Positions 1 to 5,821 of a DNA stretch of 11,632 nt are shown piece after piece. Every line of letters starts with the position of its first letter. Positions within the stretch are counted from its first letter, which is position 1. The notes under the pieces were generated by a model. The model was not told where the DNA came from. It searched no databases and saw only the letters and a list, made by a program, of their open reading frames with translations. Both the position numbers and the translations under genes were made by a program. Source of the stretch: DATAYA01 sp036272815 (lineage in GTDB: Bacteria; Pseudomonadota; Alphaproteobacteria; Acetobacterales; Acetobacteraceae); contig DATAYA010000366.1 of assembly GCA_036272815.1 (NCBI GenBank), forward strand, positions 1 through 11,632, in the 5' to 3' direction.

Positions 1-156
1 GGCGGCGGCGGCTGCGCGCTGGCGCAGGACGAGGCGAGCAGCATCGTCTGGGGGATGCCGGGCGCGGTCGCGCGCGCCGGGCTCTGCCACGCCGTGCTGC
101 CGCCGCCGCTGCTGGCCGCCCGCATCCTGACGCTGCTGCGACCGGGCCGGCGATGA
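1..156 (+). CDS. cheB: CheB chemotaxis methylesterase/deamidase, C-terminal end (partial)
   Basis: Frame 1 is open from the left edge to TGA at 154-156 and encodes the last 51 residues of a protein whose start is outside the window. The fragment carries the conserved C-terminal CheB methylesterase signature: [14 protein letters not shown] at residues 7-20, followed by an Ala/Gly-rich helix and a leucine-rich end. In this family the catalytic domain removes methyl groups from chemoreceptor glutamates and is switched on by phosphorylation of an N-terminal receiver domain; neither the receiver nor the catalytic Ser/His/Asp residues are visible here. The stop overlaps the cheR start in ATGA (153-156), implying translational coupling. 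CheR adds the methyl groups that CheB removes, which supports both calls. Confidence 0.88.
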   Translation, partial: GGGGCALAQDEASSIVWGMPGAVARAGLCHAVLPPPLLAARILTLLRPGRR

Positions 157-1025
157 GCGCCCCGCCGACGGCCGCACTCTCCGAAACCGCGACCCCCGTG
201 AGCGCCGACCCTGTGAGCGCCGCCGGCTTCGCGAGCCTGGCGGCGCTGGTGCGCGCCCGCTCCGGCCTGGCACTCGGGGAAGACAAAATCTACCTCCTCG
301 AGTCGCGCCTGGGTCCGCTGATGCGGCGCGAGCGGCTGGCCGGGCTCGATGCGCTCGCCGTCCGTCTGCGCCAGCCCGCGCAGGAGCATCTGGCCGACGC
401 GGTGGTCGACGCGCTGACCACCAACGAGACGTTGTTCTTCCGCGACACGCATCCCTTCGCCCATGTCCGCGAGCGCGCGCTGCCGCGGCTGCATGCGGCG
501 CGGCAGCCGGGGCAGGGATTGCGCATCTGGTCGGCCGCGGCCGCAACCGGGCAGGAGGCCTATTCGCTCGCGATGATCGTGGCCGAGCTGGCAGCGCTGC
601 TGGGCTCGCGCCGGGTCGAGATCATCGCCACCGACATCGCCCGCGCGCCGCTCGCCCGCGCGGCGGCCGGCCTCTATTCGCAGTTCGAGGTGCAGCGCGG
701 CCTGCCGATCCAGATGCTGATGCGGCATTTCGCGCGCGAGGACGAGGGGTGGCGGATCAAGCCGGCGCTGCGCGCGATGGTACGGTTCGAGCAGCGCAAC
801 CTGCTGGGCGACCTCCGCCCGCTCGGCACCTTCGACCTCGTGTTCTGCCGCAACGTCCTGATCTACTTCGACGCGCCCACCAAAGCGCGCGCGCTGGAGG
901 CGATCACCGCCCAGATGGCGCCGGACGCGCTGCTCTACCTCGGCGGCGCCGAGACCACGATCGGGCTCACCGACCGCCTCGTCCCGGTGCCGGAGGCGCA
1001 CGGCATCCACGCGCTGCGGCGGTGA
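153..1025 (+). CDS. cheR: CheR chemoreceptor glutamate O-methyltransferase
   Basis: A 290-residue protein, the usual CheR length, that transfers methyl groups from S-adenosylmethionine to receptor glutamates during adaptation. Residues 1-22 are a variable Ala/Pro-rich lead. The helical CheR N domain follows (about 24-78) with the basic stretch [10 protein letters not shown] at 50-59. The Rossmann methyltransferase domain (about 85-287) has TNETLFFRD (90-98), the SAM-binding segment [17 protein letters not shown] (125-141), an acidic beta-2 end ATDIA (159-163) and [14 protein letters not shown] (227-240). In most relatives the SAM segment reads AACSTG; here the Cys and Ser positions are both Ala. 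QRGLPIQML (181-189) resembles alphaproteobacterial CheRs. The start lies in the ATGA overlap with cheB. The next gene is convergent, so cheR ends this operon. Confidence 0.95.
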   Translation: MSAPPTAALSETATPVSADPVSAAGFASLAALVRARSGLALGEDKIYLLESRLGPLMRRERLAGLDALAVRLRQPAQEHLADAVVDALTTNETLFFRDTHPFAHVRERALPRLHAARQPGQGLRIWSAAAATGQEAYSLAMIVAELAALLGSRRVEIIATDIARAPLARAAAGLYSQFEVQRGLPIQMLMRHFAREDEGWRIKPALRAMVRFEQRNLLGDLRPLGTFDLVFCRNVLIYFDAPTKARALEAITAQMAPDALLYLGGAETTIGLTDRLVPVPEAHGIHALRR

Positions 1026-1044
1026 TGGCCAAGCGTGAAGCCCC

Positions 1045-1086
1045 AGGCTTGAACGACCAGGCTTGAACGATCGGCCTTGAACGATC
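1045..1086. repeat. 14-bp imperfect tandem repeat, three copies
   Basis: Three head-to-tail 14-bp units occupy 1045-1058, 1059-1072 and 1073-1086, with the core CTTGAACGAYC. Units 1 and 2 differ at one base, units 2 and 3 at two. The array fills most of the short gap between the convergent cheR and methyltransferase stops, and its last two bases enter the methyltransferase stop codon. The unit is not a multiple of three, consistent with a non-coding position. No inverted repeat or T-run was seen, so it is not an obvious terminator. Confidence 0.8.
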
Positions 1087-1900
1087 AGGCGGGCCTGGTC
1101 GCCACCAGCATCGCGACCGCGAGGCTGAAGCTGCCATCCGCCGCCACCGCGAAATGCCGCCGCACGTCCTCGGCGACCGCCGCCTGCAACGCCCGGATCG
1201 CCGCGACCTGCGCCGACGGCGTGCGCATCCGCGCCACCCAGGAGGCGAAGTCGAGCCGCAGCGGAAACGCCCGCGTCAGCCCGACCGCGAGGCCCGCAGC
1301 GGCCAGCATCGCCTCCCATTCGGCGCGCGTGTGATTGCGCACATGGGACGGGTCGCGCAGCAGTTCGATCGCCTGGAGGAAGGTGTCGAGCACCGGGGTT
1401 CCCGGCGAGACGGTGTCGATGAACACCGCCGTCCCGCCCGGGCGCAGCACCCGCGCGGCCTCGCGCAGCCCGGCCGGCAGGTCGCGCCAGTGATGCGCGC
1501 TGTAGCGGCTGCACACGAGGTCGAAGCCGGCATCGGCGAAGGGCAGCCGGTCGGCCGAGGCCTGGCGGGTCGCGAGGTTGGCAAGGCCGCGCCGGGCCGC
1601 CTCGGCCGCAACCACGCCGAGCATCGCGGCCGAGAGGTCGCAGGCGACGACCGAGCCCACGCGCGGCGCCAGCGTGAAGCTGACATGGCCGCCGCCGCAG
1701 CCGAGATCGAGCGCCGCAGCACCTGCGAACCCGTCCGCGAGGGCGGCGAGTGCGACCAGGTCGTCGCCCACGGCATGGACCGCGCTCGCGAGATACTCAC
1801 CCGCCTGCGCGCCGAACTGGGAGCCCGCCAGCTGTTCCTGGGTCCGTGCCGCCCCTGTCTGTGCGGCCCCCGTCTGTGCCGCCCCTGGCCGTGCCGCCAT
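1085..1900 (-). CDS. Class I SAM-dependent methyltransferase (UbiE/Methyltransf_11 type)
   Basis: A 271-residue putative small-molecule methyltransferase. After a low-complexity N-terminus of GAAQT-type pentapeptides (residues 6-20) comes a Rossmann core: motif I ALDLGCGGGH (63-72), the acidic end of beta-2 VVACDLS (84-90), motif II/III ADRLPFADAGFDLVCSRYSA (116-135) and post-motif EAARVLRPGG (147-156). This arrangement is typical of the UbiE/COQ5-like superfamily, but the substrate cannot be read from sequence. The start at 1900 is chosen because the core is complete from there, the reading frame further upstream overlaps the SDR gene, and a GAGG sits just before the ATG. The gene begins 4 bases after the SDR stop, so the two are almost certainly co-transcribed and could act on the same compound. 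It is not a specific ubiquinone enzyme on this evidence. Confidence 0.88.
   Translation of the reverse strand: MAARPGAAQTGAAQTGAARTQEQLAGSQFGAQAGEYLASAVHAVGDDLVALAALADGFAGAAALDLGCGGGHVSFTLAPRVGSVVACDLSAAMLGVVAAEAARRGLANLATRQASADRLPFADAGFDLVCSRYSAHHWRDLPAGLREAARVLRPGGTAVFIDTVSPGTPVLDTFLQAIELLRDPSHVRNHTRAEWEAMLAAAGLAVGLTRAFPLRLDFASWVARMRTPSAQVAAIRALQAAVAEDVRRHFAVAADGSFSLAVAMLVATRPA
1842..1900. repeat. 15-bp in-frame tandem repeat in the methyltransferase 5' end
   Basis: Units of 15 bp at 1842-1856, 1857-1871 and 1872-1886 differ at only one to four positions, and a degraded fourth unit runs into the start codon (1887-1900). On the minus strand they encode the pentapeptides GAAQT, GAAQT and GAART directly after the initiator region. 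A unit of five whole codons lets copy number change without frameshift. The segment precedes the methyltransferase fold and is probably a flexible tail. Confidence 0.8.
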
Positions 1901-1904
1901 CGCC

Positions 1905-2672
1905 TCAGCTCCCGAGCAACTGGCCGCCATCGACCACGATCGTCTGCGCGGTGATCCACGAGGCGAGCGGGGAGGCCAGGAACAGCACGACGTTCGCCAC
2001 TTCCTCCGGCGTGCCGAGCCGGCCGAACGGGATCTGCCCGTGGATGCGCGCATAGATCGGGTCGCCGGCCAGCCGCCGACGTTCCCACGAGCCGCCGGGG
2101 AACTCGATCGAGCCGGGGGCGACGCAGTTCACCCGGATGCCCTTCGGCGCCAGCATCGCCGCCTGGCTGGTCGTGTAGTGGATCGCGGCCGCCTTCGCCG
2201 CACCATAGGGCGCCGAGCGGACCGAGGCCCGCATCGCCGCGATCGAGGAGATGTTGACGATCGAGGCGGCCGCTGCCGGTTCGGGCCCTGATCGTTCCAG
2301 CCAGGGCAGCGCTGCCTGGCTCGCGTGCACGATCGCCATGACGTCGACGGCGAAGCTGGCGCTCCAGCCCGCCTCGTCGTCGGTCATGCCGAAGCCGGAG
2401 GCGTTGTTGACCAGCACGTCGATGCCGCCGAGCGCCTCGGCCGCCGCCGGCACGTAGCGCGCGATCCCGGCCGCGTCCGAGAGGTCGCAGGTCGCGGCAT
2501 GGACCAGCCCGCCCAGGGCTGCGAGTTCGTCCCTAGTCCCCGCCAGCGCCGCCGCGCCGCGCGCGCAGATCGAGACCGCCGCGCCGGCGCCCGCGAAGCC
2601 GAGCGCGATCGAGCGGCCGATCCCGCGGCTGCCGCCCGCCACCACCACCCGCCGCCCAGTGAAATCCATCAT
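1905..2672 (-). CDS. SDR-family NAD(P)-dependent oxidoreductase
   Basis: A 255-residue classical short-chain dehydrogenase/reductase, the standard length. The Rossmann cofactor site GGSRGIG is at residues 13-19, CDL at 62-64 and NNAS at 89-92. The catalytic residues are a Ser in NISS (140-143) and Y156/K160 in YGAAK. The C-terminal PEEVANVVLFLAS and VVDGGQLL segments (222-253) are also typical. Such enzymes interconvert alcohols and ketones or reduce 3-ketoacyl substrates; the substrate here is unknown. Two adjacent ATGs (2670-2672 and 2667-2669) both follow a GGAGG; the first has 6-base spacing and the second 9, and I chose the first. The gene leads a two-gene unit with the methyltransferase and is divergent from the GntR regulator, its likely controller. 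Confidence 0.93.
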   Translation of the reverse strand: MMDFTGRRVVVAGGSRGIGRSIALGFAGAGAAVSICARGAAALAGTRDELAALGGLVHAATCDLSDAAGIARYVPAAAEALGGIDVLVNNASGFGMTDDEAGWSASFAVDVMAIVHASQAALPWLERSGPEPAAAASIVNISSIAAMRASVRSAPYGAAKAAAIHYTTSQAAMLAPKGIRVNCVAPGSIEFPGGSWERRRLAGDPIYARIHGQIPFGRLGTPEEVANVVLFLASPLASWITAQTIVVDGGQLLGS

Positions 2673-2921
2673 CCCCGCCCTCCGTCGGTTTCGAGTATGC
2701 CGCCCGGCGTCAGGAAATCCAGGCCGGCACCCGGCGATGGGGGCGGCGCCGCCGCCGGCACGCGCGTGATCGCGTCGCCCAGGCCGTTTCCGCGGCCCCC
2801 TTTTTCGCAAACCGCCAAAACGCGGGAACCGCCCGTTACGACCATGTGATATCATCTCAACTGTTGCGAGCGGCGCCCGGCCTGCGGACCGGGCCGGCGG
2901 CAGGAACCGAAAGGCGAGGCC
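2673..2921. promoter_or_regulatory. Divergent control region between SDR and leader/GntR genes
   Basis: 249 non-coding bases separate the SDR start from the leader ORF and must carry promoters for both directions. Visible elements are the perfect palindrome TGATATCA (2847-2854), a TATCAT hexamer at 2850-2855 that could be a plus-strand -10 (5 of 6 to consensus, but the sequence 17 bases upstream is a poor -35), an AT-richer stretch around 2801-2860, and a GC palindrome GGCGGCGCCGCC at 2742-2753. The TGATATCA palindrome overlapping a possible -10 is a reasonable candidate operator for the adjacent GntR protein, but this is inference from position only. Confidence 0.4.
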
Positions 2922-3017
2922 ATGGATCATCGCGCCGAGCCGCGCATCCGCCAGGCTCCGGACCAGGACCAGGCTCCGGACCAGGACCAGGCTCCGGACC
3001 GGGGCGCGCCCGCATGA
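2922..3017 (+). CDS. 31-codon leader ORF with QAPDQD repeats, coupled to the GntR gene
   Basis: ATG at 2922 opens a 31-residue frame beginning MDHRAEPRIR, followed by QAPDQD twice and QAPDRG once, and ending GAPA. AAAGG at 2910-2914 lies 7 bases before this ATG. That ribosome site has no start codon in the GntR frame before 3014, so it serves this ORF or nothing. The TGA (3015-3017) overlaps the GntR ATG (3014-3016) as ATGA, the same junction used by cheB/cheR and by the Crp pair at 6826. The product is hydrophilic with no signal peptide or known domain. It may be a functional peptide or only a translation device feeding ribosomes to the regulator. It could also be a chance frame, as the repeats are open in several frames. 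Confidence 0.5.
   Translation: MDHRAEPRIRQAPDQDQAPDQDQAPDRGAPA
2952..3005. repeat. 18-bp in-frame tandem repeat, three copies, upstream of GntR
   Basis: Three direct 18-bp units lie at 2952-2969, 2970-2987 and 2988-3005. The first two are identical and the third differs only in its last few bases. Each unit is six codons of the leader ORF (QAPDQD). The array ends 8 bases before the GntR start codon, so copy-number change would lengthen or shorten the leader without altering its frame or the ATGA junction. Confidence 0.9.
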
Positions 3018-3775
3018 CCGCGCCGCTGCCGCGCTATGAACGCGTGTTCCTGCAACTGCGCGAGCGGATCCTGCTCGGCGCCTGGCCCGCCGAGCGGCCG
3101 ATGCCGGGCGAGCACGATCTTGCCGCGCAATTCAGCGTCTCCCGCATCACCATCCGCCGCGCACTGCAACGGCTGGAGCAGCAGAAGCTGGTGAGCCGGC
3201 GGCAGGGCGTCGGCACCTTCGCCCTGTCGCCGGCGCCGAAGCGCACGCTGCGGCTGCACGGGCTGCTCGAGGCGGCCGTCGCGACCGGCTCCGGCACCGA
3301 GCTGCGGCTGCTGGGCACGTCGCGCATCGGTGCCACGGAGGAGGCGGCGGAACTGCTGGAGCTGCCGCCCGGCACGCCGGTCCGCGAGGTGCGGCGGCTG
3401 CGCGCGGTCGATGGCACGCCCTATGCCTATCTCGTCTCGTGGGTGCCGGAGGACATCGGCAGCCGGCTGCCAGACGAGGCGCTGCAGAATCAGGGGATGT
3501 TCGCGATGCTGCAGGCGGCGGGGGTGGCCCAGGTCCGGGCCGAGCAGGTGATCTCCGCCAAGCTCGCGGAGGAGCCGGGCGCCGGTGCGCTCCGCGTGCC
3601 CGCGGGCTCGGCGCTGCTCTGGGTGCGGCGGCGCGTGCGCGACGCGGAGGGGCGCGCCGTCCACGGGCTCGACGCGCTGTATCGTCCCGAACTCTATGAA
3701 TGCCACATCGAGATGGAGCGGCGCGGCACCGCCTGGAACGCCGAGCTGGGCCGCGCTGCCGCGATGAGCGGCTGA
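3014..3775 (+). CDS. GntR-family transcriptional regulator, HutC/FarR (UTRA) subfamily
   Basis: A 253-residue regulator with an N-terminal winged helix-turn-helix at about residues 6-70: YERVFLQLRERILLGAW, MPGEHDLAAQFSVSRITIRRAL (30-51) and the wing RQGVGTF (63-69). A ligand-binding UTRA-type domain follows (about 78-245). In this family an effector, often a sugar, amino acid or fatty acyl derivative, binds UTRA and releases DNA; the ligand here is unknown. The start at 3014 places the conserved domain five residues in, as is usual; the frame is open further upstream but only through repeat sequence with no ribosome site. Only a weak GGGG precedes the ATG, so translation probably relies on coupling to the 31-codon leader. 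The gene is divergent from the SDR/methyltransferase pair, the usual arrangement for a local repressor. Confidence 0.93.
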   Translation: MTAPLPRYERVFLQLRERILLGAWPAERPMPGEHDLAAQFSVSRITIRRALQRLEQQKLVSRRQGVGTFALSPAPKRTLRLHGLLEAAVATGSGTELRLLGTSRIGATEEAAELLELPPGTPVREVRRLRAVDGTPYAYLVSWVPEDIGSRLPDEALQNQGMFAMLQAAGVAQVRAEQVISAKLAEEPGAGALRVPAGSALLWVRRRVRDAEGRAVHGLDALYRPELYECHIEMERRGTAWNAELGRAAAMSG

Positions 3776-3804
3776 AATCGACCGCCCCGATTGCGCGGCC
3801 GGGA

Positions 3805-4260
3805 TCAGTCGTAGACCAGCGAGATCGTCTCCGCGACCAGCGCCGGCCGCTCCTGGCCGTGGCACTCGACCGTGCTCTCCATCGTCACGCGCACGCCGCC
3901 GGCGACCGGATCGACCGCACTGATCGCCTGCCGCAGCCGCAGCCGCGCGCCGGCCGGGACCGGGGCGGTGAACCGCACCCGGTTGGAGCCGTAATTGATG
4001 CCGCGGGACCGCCGCCGCACGCGCCACAGCGCCTGCGACAGGCGCGGCAGCAGCGAGACCAGGAGGTAGCCGTGCGCGATCGTGTGGCCGCCCGGCATCT
4101 CGCGCCGCGCCCGCTCGACGTCGACATGAATCCACTGGTGGTCGCCGGTCGCCTCGGCGAACAGGTCGATCATGCGCTGGTCGACGACGAGCCATTCGCC
4201 CGGGCCGAGCGACGTGCCGAGATGGGCGGCGAGATCGGACGGACGTTCCACTTCCAGCAT
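3805..4260 (-). CDS. MaoC-like (R)-hydratase family protein, NodN-like
   Basis: A 151-residue hot-dog-fold protein of the MaoC/(R)-specific enoyl-CoA hydratase family. The hydratase-2 motif is complete: FAEATGDHQWIHVD at residues 34-47, with the expected catalytic Asp40 and His45, followed by GGHTIAHGYL (57-66). INYGSNRVRFTAPVPAG (88-104) matches the NodN-like branch, whose true substrates are poorly known. It could hydrate a 2-enoyl-CoA in fatty-acid or polyhydroxyalkanoate metabolism, but no partner gene for such a path is next to it. GGGAGA lies 6 bases before the ATG. It starts 32 bases after the mobA stop, so it may be the last gene of that transcript, though there is no obvious functional link. 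The GntR gene is convergent. Confidence 0.9.
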   Translation of the reverse strand: MLEVERPSDLAAHLGTSLGPGEWLVVDQRMIDLFAEATGDHQWIHVDVERARREMPGGHTIAHGYLLVSLLPRLSQALWRVRRRSRGINYGSNRVRFTAPVPAGARLRLRQAISAVDPVAGGVRVTMESTVECHGQERPALVAETISLVYD

Positions 4261-4292
4261 TTCTTGTCTCCCGGGCAGGTCTGCGCCGTCAT

Positions 4293-4925
4293 TCAGCGGT
4301 CGCAGCCACCGGCAAGCAAGGCCTCCGCCGCGGCCAGGTCTTCGGGCGAGTTGATGTTGAAAAAGGGATCGCGCGGCGTCGCGGCGAATGCGGCGACTGC
4401 GGCGCCGGTCCGGGCCGCCCAGTCCGTGGCGCGCGACCGCCCCAGGGCGAGCTGGGATTGCAGGTCCTCCGCCAGCCCCACGCTCCAGCAGCCGATCACC
4501 GGGTGCAGCCGATCCCCGGACCCGGCCACCGCCGCCCGGGCCGACCCGCACGCGGCAAGCAGCCGCGCCACGAGGTCGTGCGGGAGGAAGGGCGTGTCGC
4601 CCGGCACGCTCACCACGGTCTCGCAGCCGAAGGACGCGGCCCAGCGCATCCCCGCCAGCAATCCGGCCAGAGGACCGGCCAGGGGACCGGCCAGAGAACC
4701 GGAACCTTCCGGCGGGGTGTCGGGCAGGACGGGGAGGGGCCACGCCGCAAACCGCGCGGGATCGCCGTTGGCATTCAGCGCGAGACGATCGACCTGCGGC
4801 GCGATGCGGGCAACCACATGGGCGAGGATCGGGCGGTCGCCGAGGCGGCGAAGCGGCTTGTCGCCGCCGCCCAGCCGGCGCGCCCGGCCGCCCGCGAGAA
4901 TGATGCCGAACGGGGTGCCGCCCAT
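4293..4925 (-). CDS. mobA: Molybdenum cofactor guanylyltransferase
   Basis: A 210-residue nucleotidyltransferase that joins GMP from GTP to molybdopterin, giving the guanine dinucleotide cofactor used by DMSO-reductase-family enzymes in bacteria. The GTP-binding N-terminus GIILAGGRARRLGGGDKPL (residues 7-25) is classical, with Lys23. LPDTPPE (67-73), PLAGLLAGMRWA (85-96), VPGDTPFLP (107-115, Asp110 as metal ligand), HPVIGCW (141-147) and FFNINSPEDL (188-197) follow in family order. Many homologues have CDTPF where this has GDTPF. Before PLAGLLAGM there is an insertion of LAGP units encoded by a 12-bp tandem repeat, so this loop is a few residues longer than usual. No good Shine-Dalgarno precedes the ATG. 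It lies 33 bases after the 74-residue gene and is probably co-transcribed. No molybdoenzyme is visible in the window. Confidence 0.92.
   Translation of the reverse strand: MGGTPFGIILAGGRARRLGGGDKPLRRLGDRPILAHVVARIAPQVDRLALNANGDPARFAAWPLPVLPDTPPEGSGSLAGPLAGPLAGLLAGMRWAASFGCETVVSVPGDTPFLPHDLVARLLAACGSARAAVAGSGDRLHPVIGCWSVGLAEDLQSQLALGRSRATDWAARTGAAVAAFAATPRDPFFNINSPEDLAAAEALLAGGCDR
4663..4698. repeat. 12-bp in-frame tandem repeat inside mobA
   Basis: Three 12-bp units with core CCGGCCAGRGGA lie at 4663-4674, 4675-4686 and 4687-4698, differing at one or two bases. They encode a repeated four-residue LAGP-type unit in MobA around residues 78-90, merging into the conserved PLAGLLAGM motif. The array looks like local duplication of codons from that conserved motif. 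Confidence 0.8.
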
Positions 4926-4958
4926 GTGCGCCAGGAAGCCGCGGGGCCAGCGGCAACG

Positions 4959-5183
4959 TCAGGCGCCGGACGATCCTTCGCCGGACGATTTTTTGGCCGC
5001 CGATTTTCCGCCCGCCGATTCCCCGGGGCGCTCCTCGTGCTGCTCGTGATGAGCGGTCTCGGTGTCCTGCCGCTCGGAGGTCGGGAAGCCTTTCGGGTTG
5101 CCGCCGTCCGGTGTGCTCGATCTATCGCGATCGCCGTGCGTCGCGCGGTTGGGCAGCTCGGGTGTCGCTTTCGGGTCGGGCAT
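4959..5183 (-). CDS. Small hydrophilic protein of unknown function (74 aa)
   Basis: A 74-residue protein that I do not recognise. It is almost devoid of hydrophobic residues, begins MPDPKATPELPNRATHG, is rich in Asp, Glu, Pro, Ser and His in the middle, and ends in a Lys/Ser/Gly tail (SAAKKSSGEGSSGA). It is probably intrinsically disordered and cytoplasmic; there is no signal peptide or membrane segment. The frame stays open to 5237, but 5183 is preferred because AAAGAGG lies 6 bases before that ATG. It is between the DUF892 gene upstream and mobA downstream, all on the minus strand. The stress-protein neighbour and disordered composition could mean a stress role, but that is inference. Its ribosome site lies in a segment able to form alternative RNA hairpins (5186-5251). 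Confidence 0.72.
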   Translation of the reverse strand: MPDPKATPELPNRATHGDRDRSSTPDGGNPKGFPTSERQDTETAHHEQHEERPGESAGGKSAAKKSSGEGSSGA

Positions 5184-5221
5184 TTCGCGCCTCTTTCTGC
5201 CGTGCGGGGCCGGCGGCGTAG

Positions 5222-5251
5222 CGAGGCGCGGCGACAACGTGCCGCGCCTCG
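5222..5251 (-). terminator. GC-rich hairpin after the DUF892 gene (terminator or leader structure)
   Basis: Two perfectly complementary 11-base arms (5222-5232 and 5241-5251) enclose an 8-base loop. On the minus strand it starts 45 bases after the DUF892 stop and ends 38 bases before the 74-residue gene. No T-run follows, so intrinsic termination would be weak. It may be an mRNA-stabilising or attenuating structure. The leading-side arm can also pair with the downstream Shine-Dalgarno (see findings). Confidence 0.5.
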
Positions 5252-5296
5252 TGTCTGCCCGATCCGACCTCCGGCCGACCTCGAGGGATGTGGCTC

Positions 5297-5791
5297 TCAG
5301 GCGGCCTGGCGCATAGCCTGCTGGTTCACGGCGCTGTTCGCAAGTTGGCTCAGCGTCGAATCCGCTTTCTTCTCCTCGTCAAGCGTCTGCTGCAGCAGCG
5401 AGGCGCAATCGGTCTTGCCCATTGCCTTCGCCCAAGCGATCAGCGTGCCGTACCGCGCCATCTCGTAATGCTCGACGGCCTGTGCGTTGGCGATGATGCC
5501 GGCGTCGCGGACGTCGCCCTGCGGCAACGACTGGCTGACTTCATCACCCTCCTGGATAATCCCGTTGATTGCCTCGCAGGTGGTGCCGCGTGCCGGCTGG
5601 CCTGCCATCTCGAACACCGTCTGCAGGCGCGAGACATGGCCCTCGGTTTCCTTCAGGTGATGCTGGAGCGCCTGCTTGAGCTGATCGCTCTTGGCGGCCG
5701 CGACCATCTTCGGCAGCGCCTTGGTGATCTGGGTCTCGGCGTAATAGACGTCCTGCAGAAAATGCAGGAACAGGTCGTTCGGCGTCTTCAT
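5297..5791 (-). CDS. DUF892 (YciE/YciF-type) ferritin-like protein
   Basis: A 164-residue, all-helical protein of the DUF892 family, a ferritin-like four-helix bundle represented in E. coli by the stress-induced YciE/YciF. It opens MKTPNDLFLHFLQDVYYAETQI, the family's start. Likely metal-site residues appear at the expected spacings: Glu19, Glu48 with His52 (KETEGH), Glu107, His108 and Glu110 (VEHYEMARYG), and Glu139/Glu140 (LDEEKKAD). Family members are linked to general and osmotic stress; the exact activity is not established. The start at 5791 is fixed by the family N-terminus and AAAGGGAG about 10 bases upstream. That ribosome site is flanked by direct repeats. It is divergent from the Crp/Fnr gene. 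I looked for a GGAAC-N17-CGTT general-stress promoter and found none. Confidence 0.92.
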   Translation of the reverse strand: MKTPNDLFLHFLQDVYYAETQITKALPKMVAAAKSDQLKQALQHHLKETEGHVSRLQTVFEMAGQPARGTTCEAINGIIQEGDEVSQSLPQGDVRDAGIIANAQAVEHYEMARYGTLIAWAKAMGKTDCASLLQQTLDEEKKADSTLSQLANSAVNQQAMRQAA

Positions 5792-5820
5792 CGTGGATGA
5801 ACTCCCTTTAATCGTGGATG
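5790..5820. repeat. Direct repeat ATCGTGGATG flanking the DUF892 ribosome site
   Basis: A perfect 10-bp direct repeat occurs at 5790-5799 and 5811-5820, 21 bp apart. The left copy includes two bases of the DUF892 start codon, and the 11 bases between the copies hold its Shine-Dalgarno (CTCCCTTT on the plus strand). The spacing equals two helical turns. Confidence 0.6.
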
Positions 5821-5821
5821 C

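Noticed and set aside
2742..2753. Perfect palindrome GGCGGCGCCGCC as an operator.
   Set aside because: GGC/GCC runs form such palindromes by chance at this GC content, and nothing else supports it.
2952..3005. CRISPR-like array.
   Set aside because: The 18-bp units abut with no spacers and no cas gene is nearby; it is a simple tandem repeat.
2846..3013. GTG at 2846 as the GntR start, giving a 309-residue protein.
   Set aside because: The extra 56 residues are repeat-derived GSGPGP and random sequence, no ribosome site precedes the GTG, and the wHTH begins normally just after 3014.
3776..3804. Terminator between the convergent GntR and MaoC genes.
   Set aside because: Only a 4-bp stem can be drawn in this gap and there is no T-run.
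2927..4195. Long minus-strand open frame of 422 codons across the GntR gene.
   Set aside because: It is Arg/Ala-rich, contains WSWSGA repeats from the tandem array, shows no domain, and lies opposite a clear GntR/UTRA protein. It is a GC-rich antisense shadow.
3700..5049. Plus-strand open frame of 449 codons over the MaoC and mobA genes.
   Set aside because: Low-complexity Arg/Pro/Ala composition and no motif, opposite two genes with complete family signatures.
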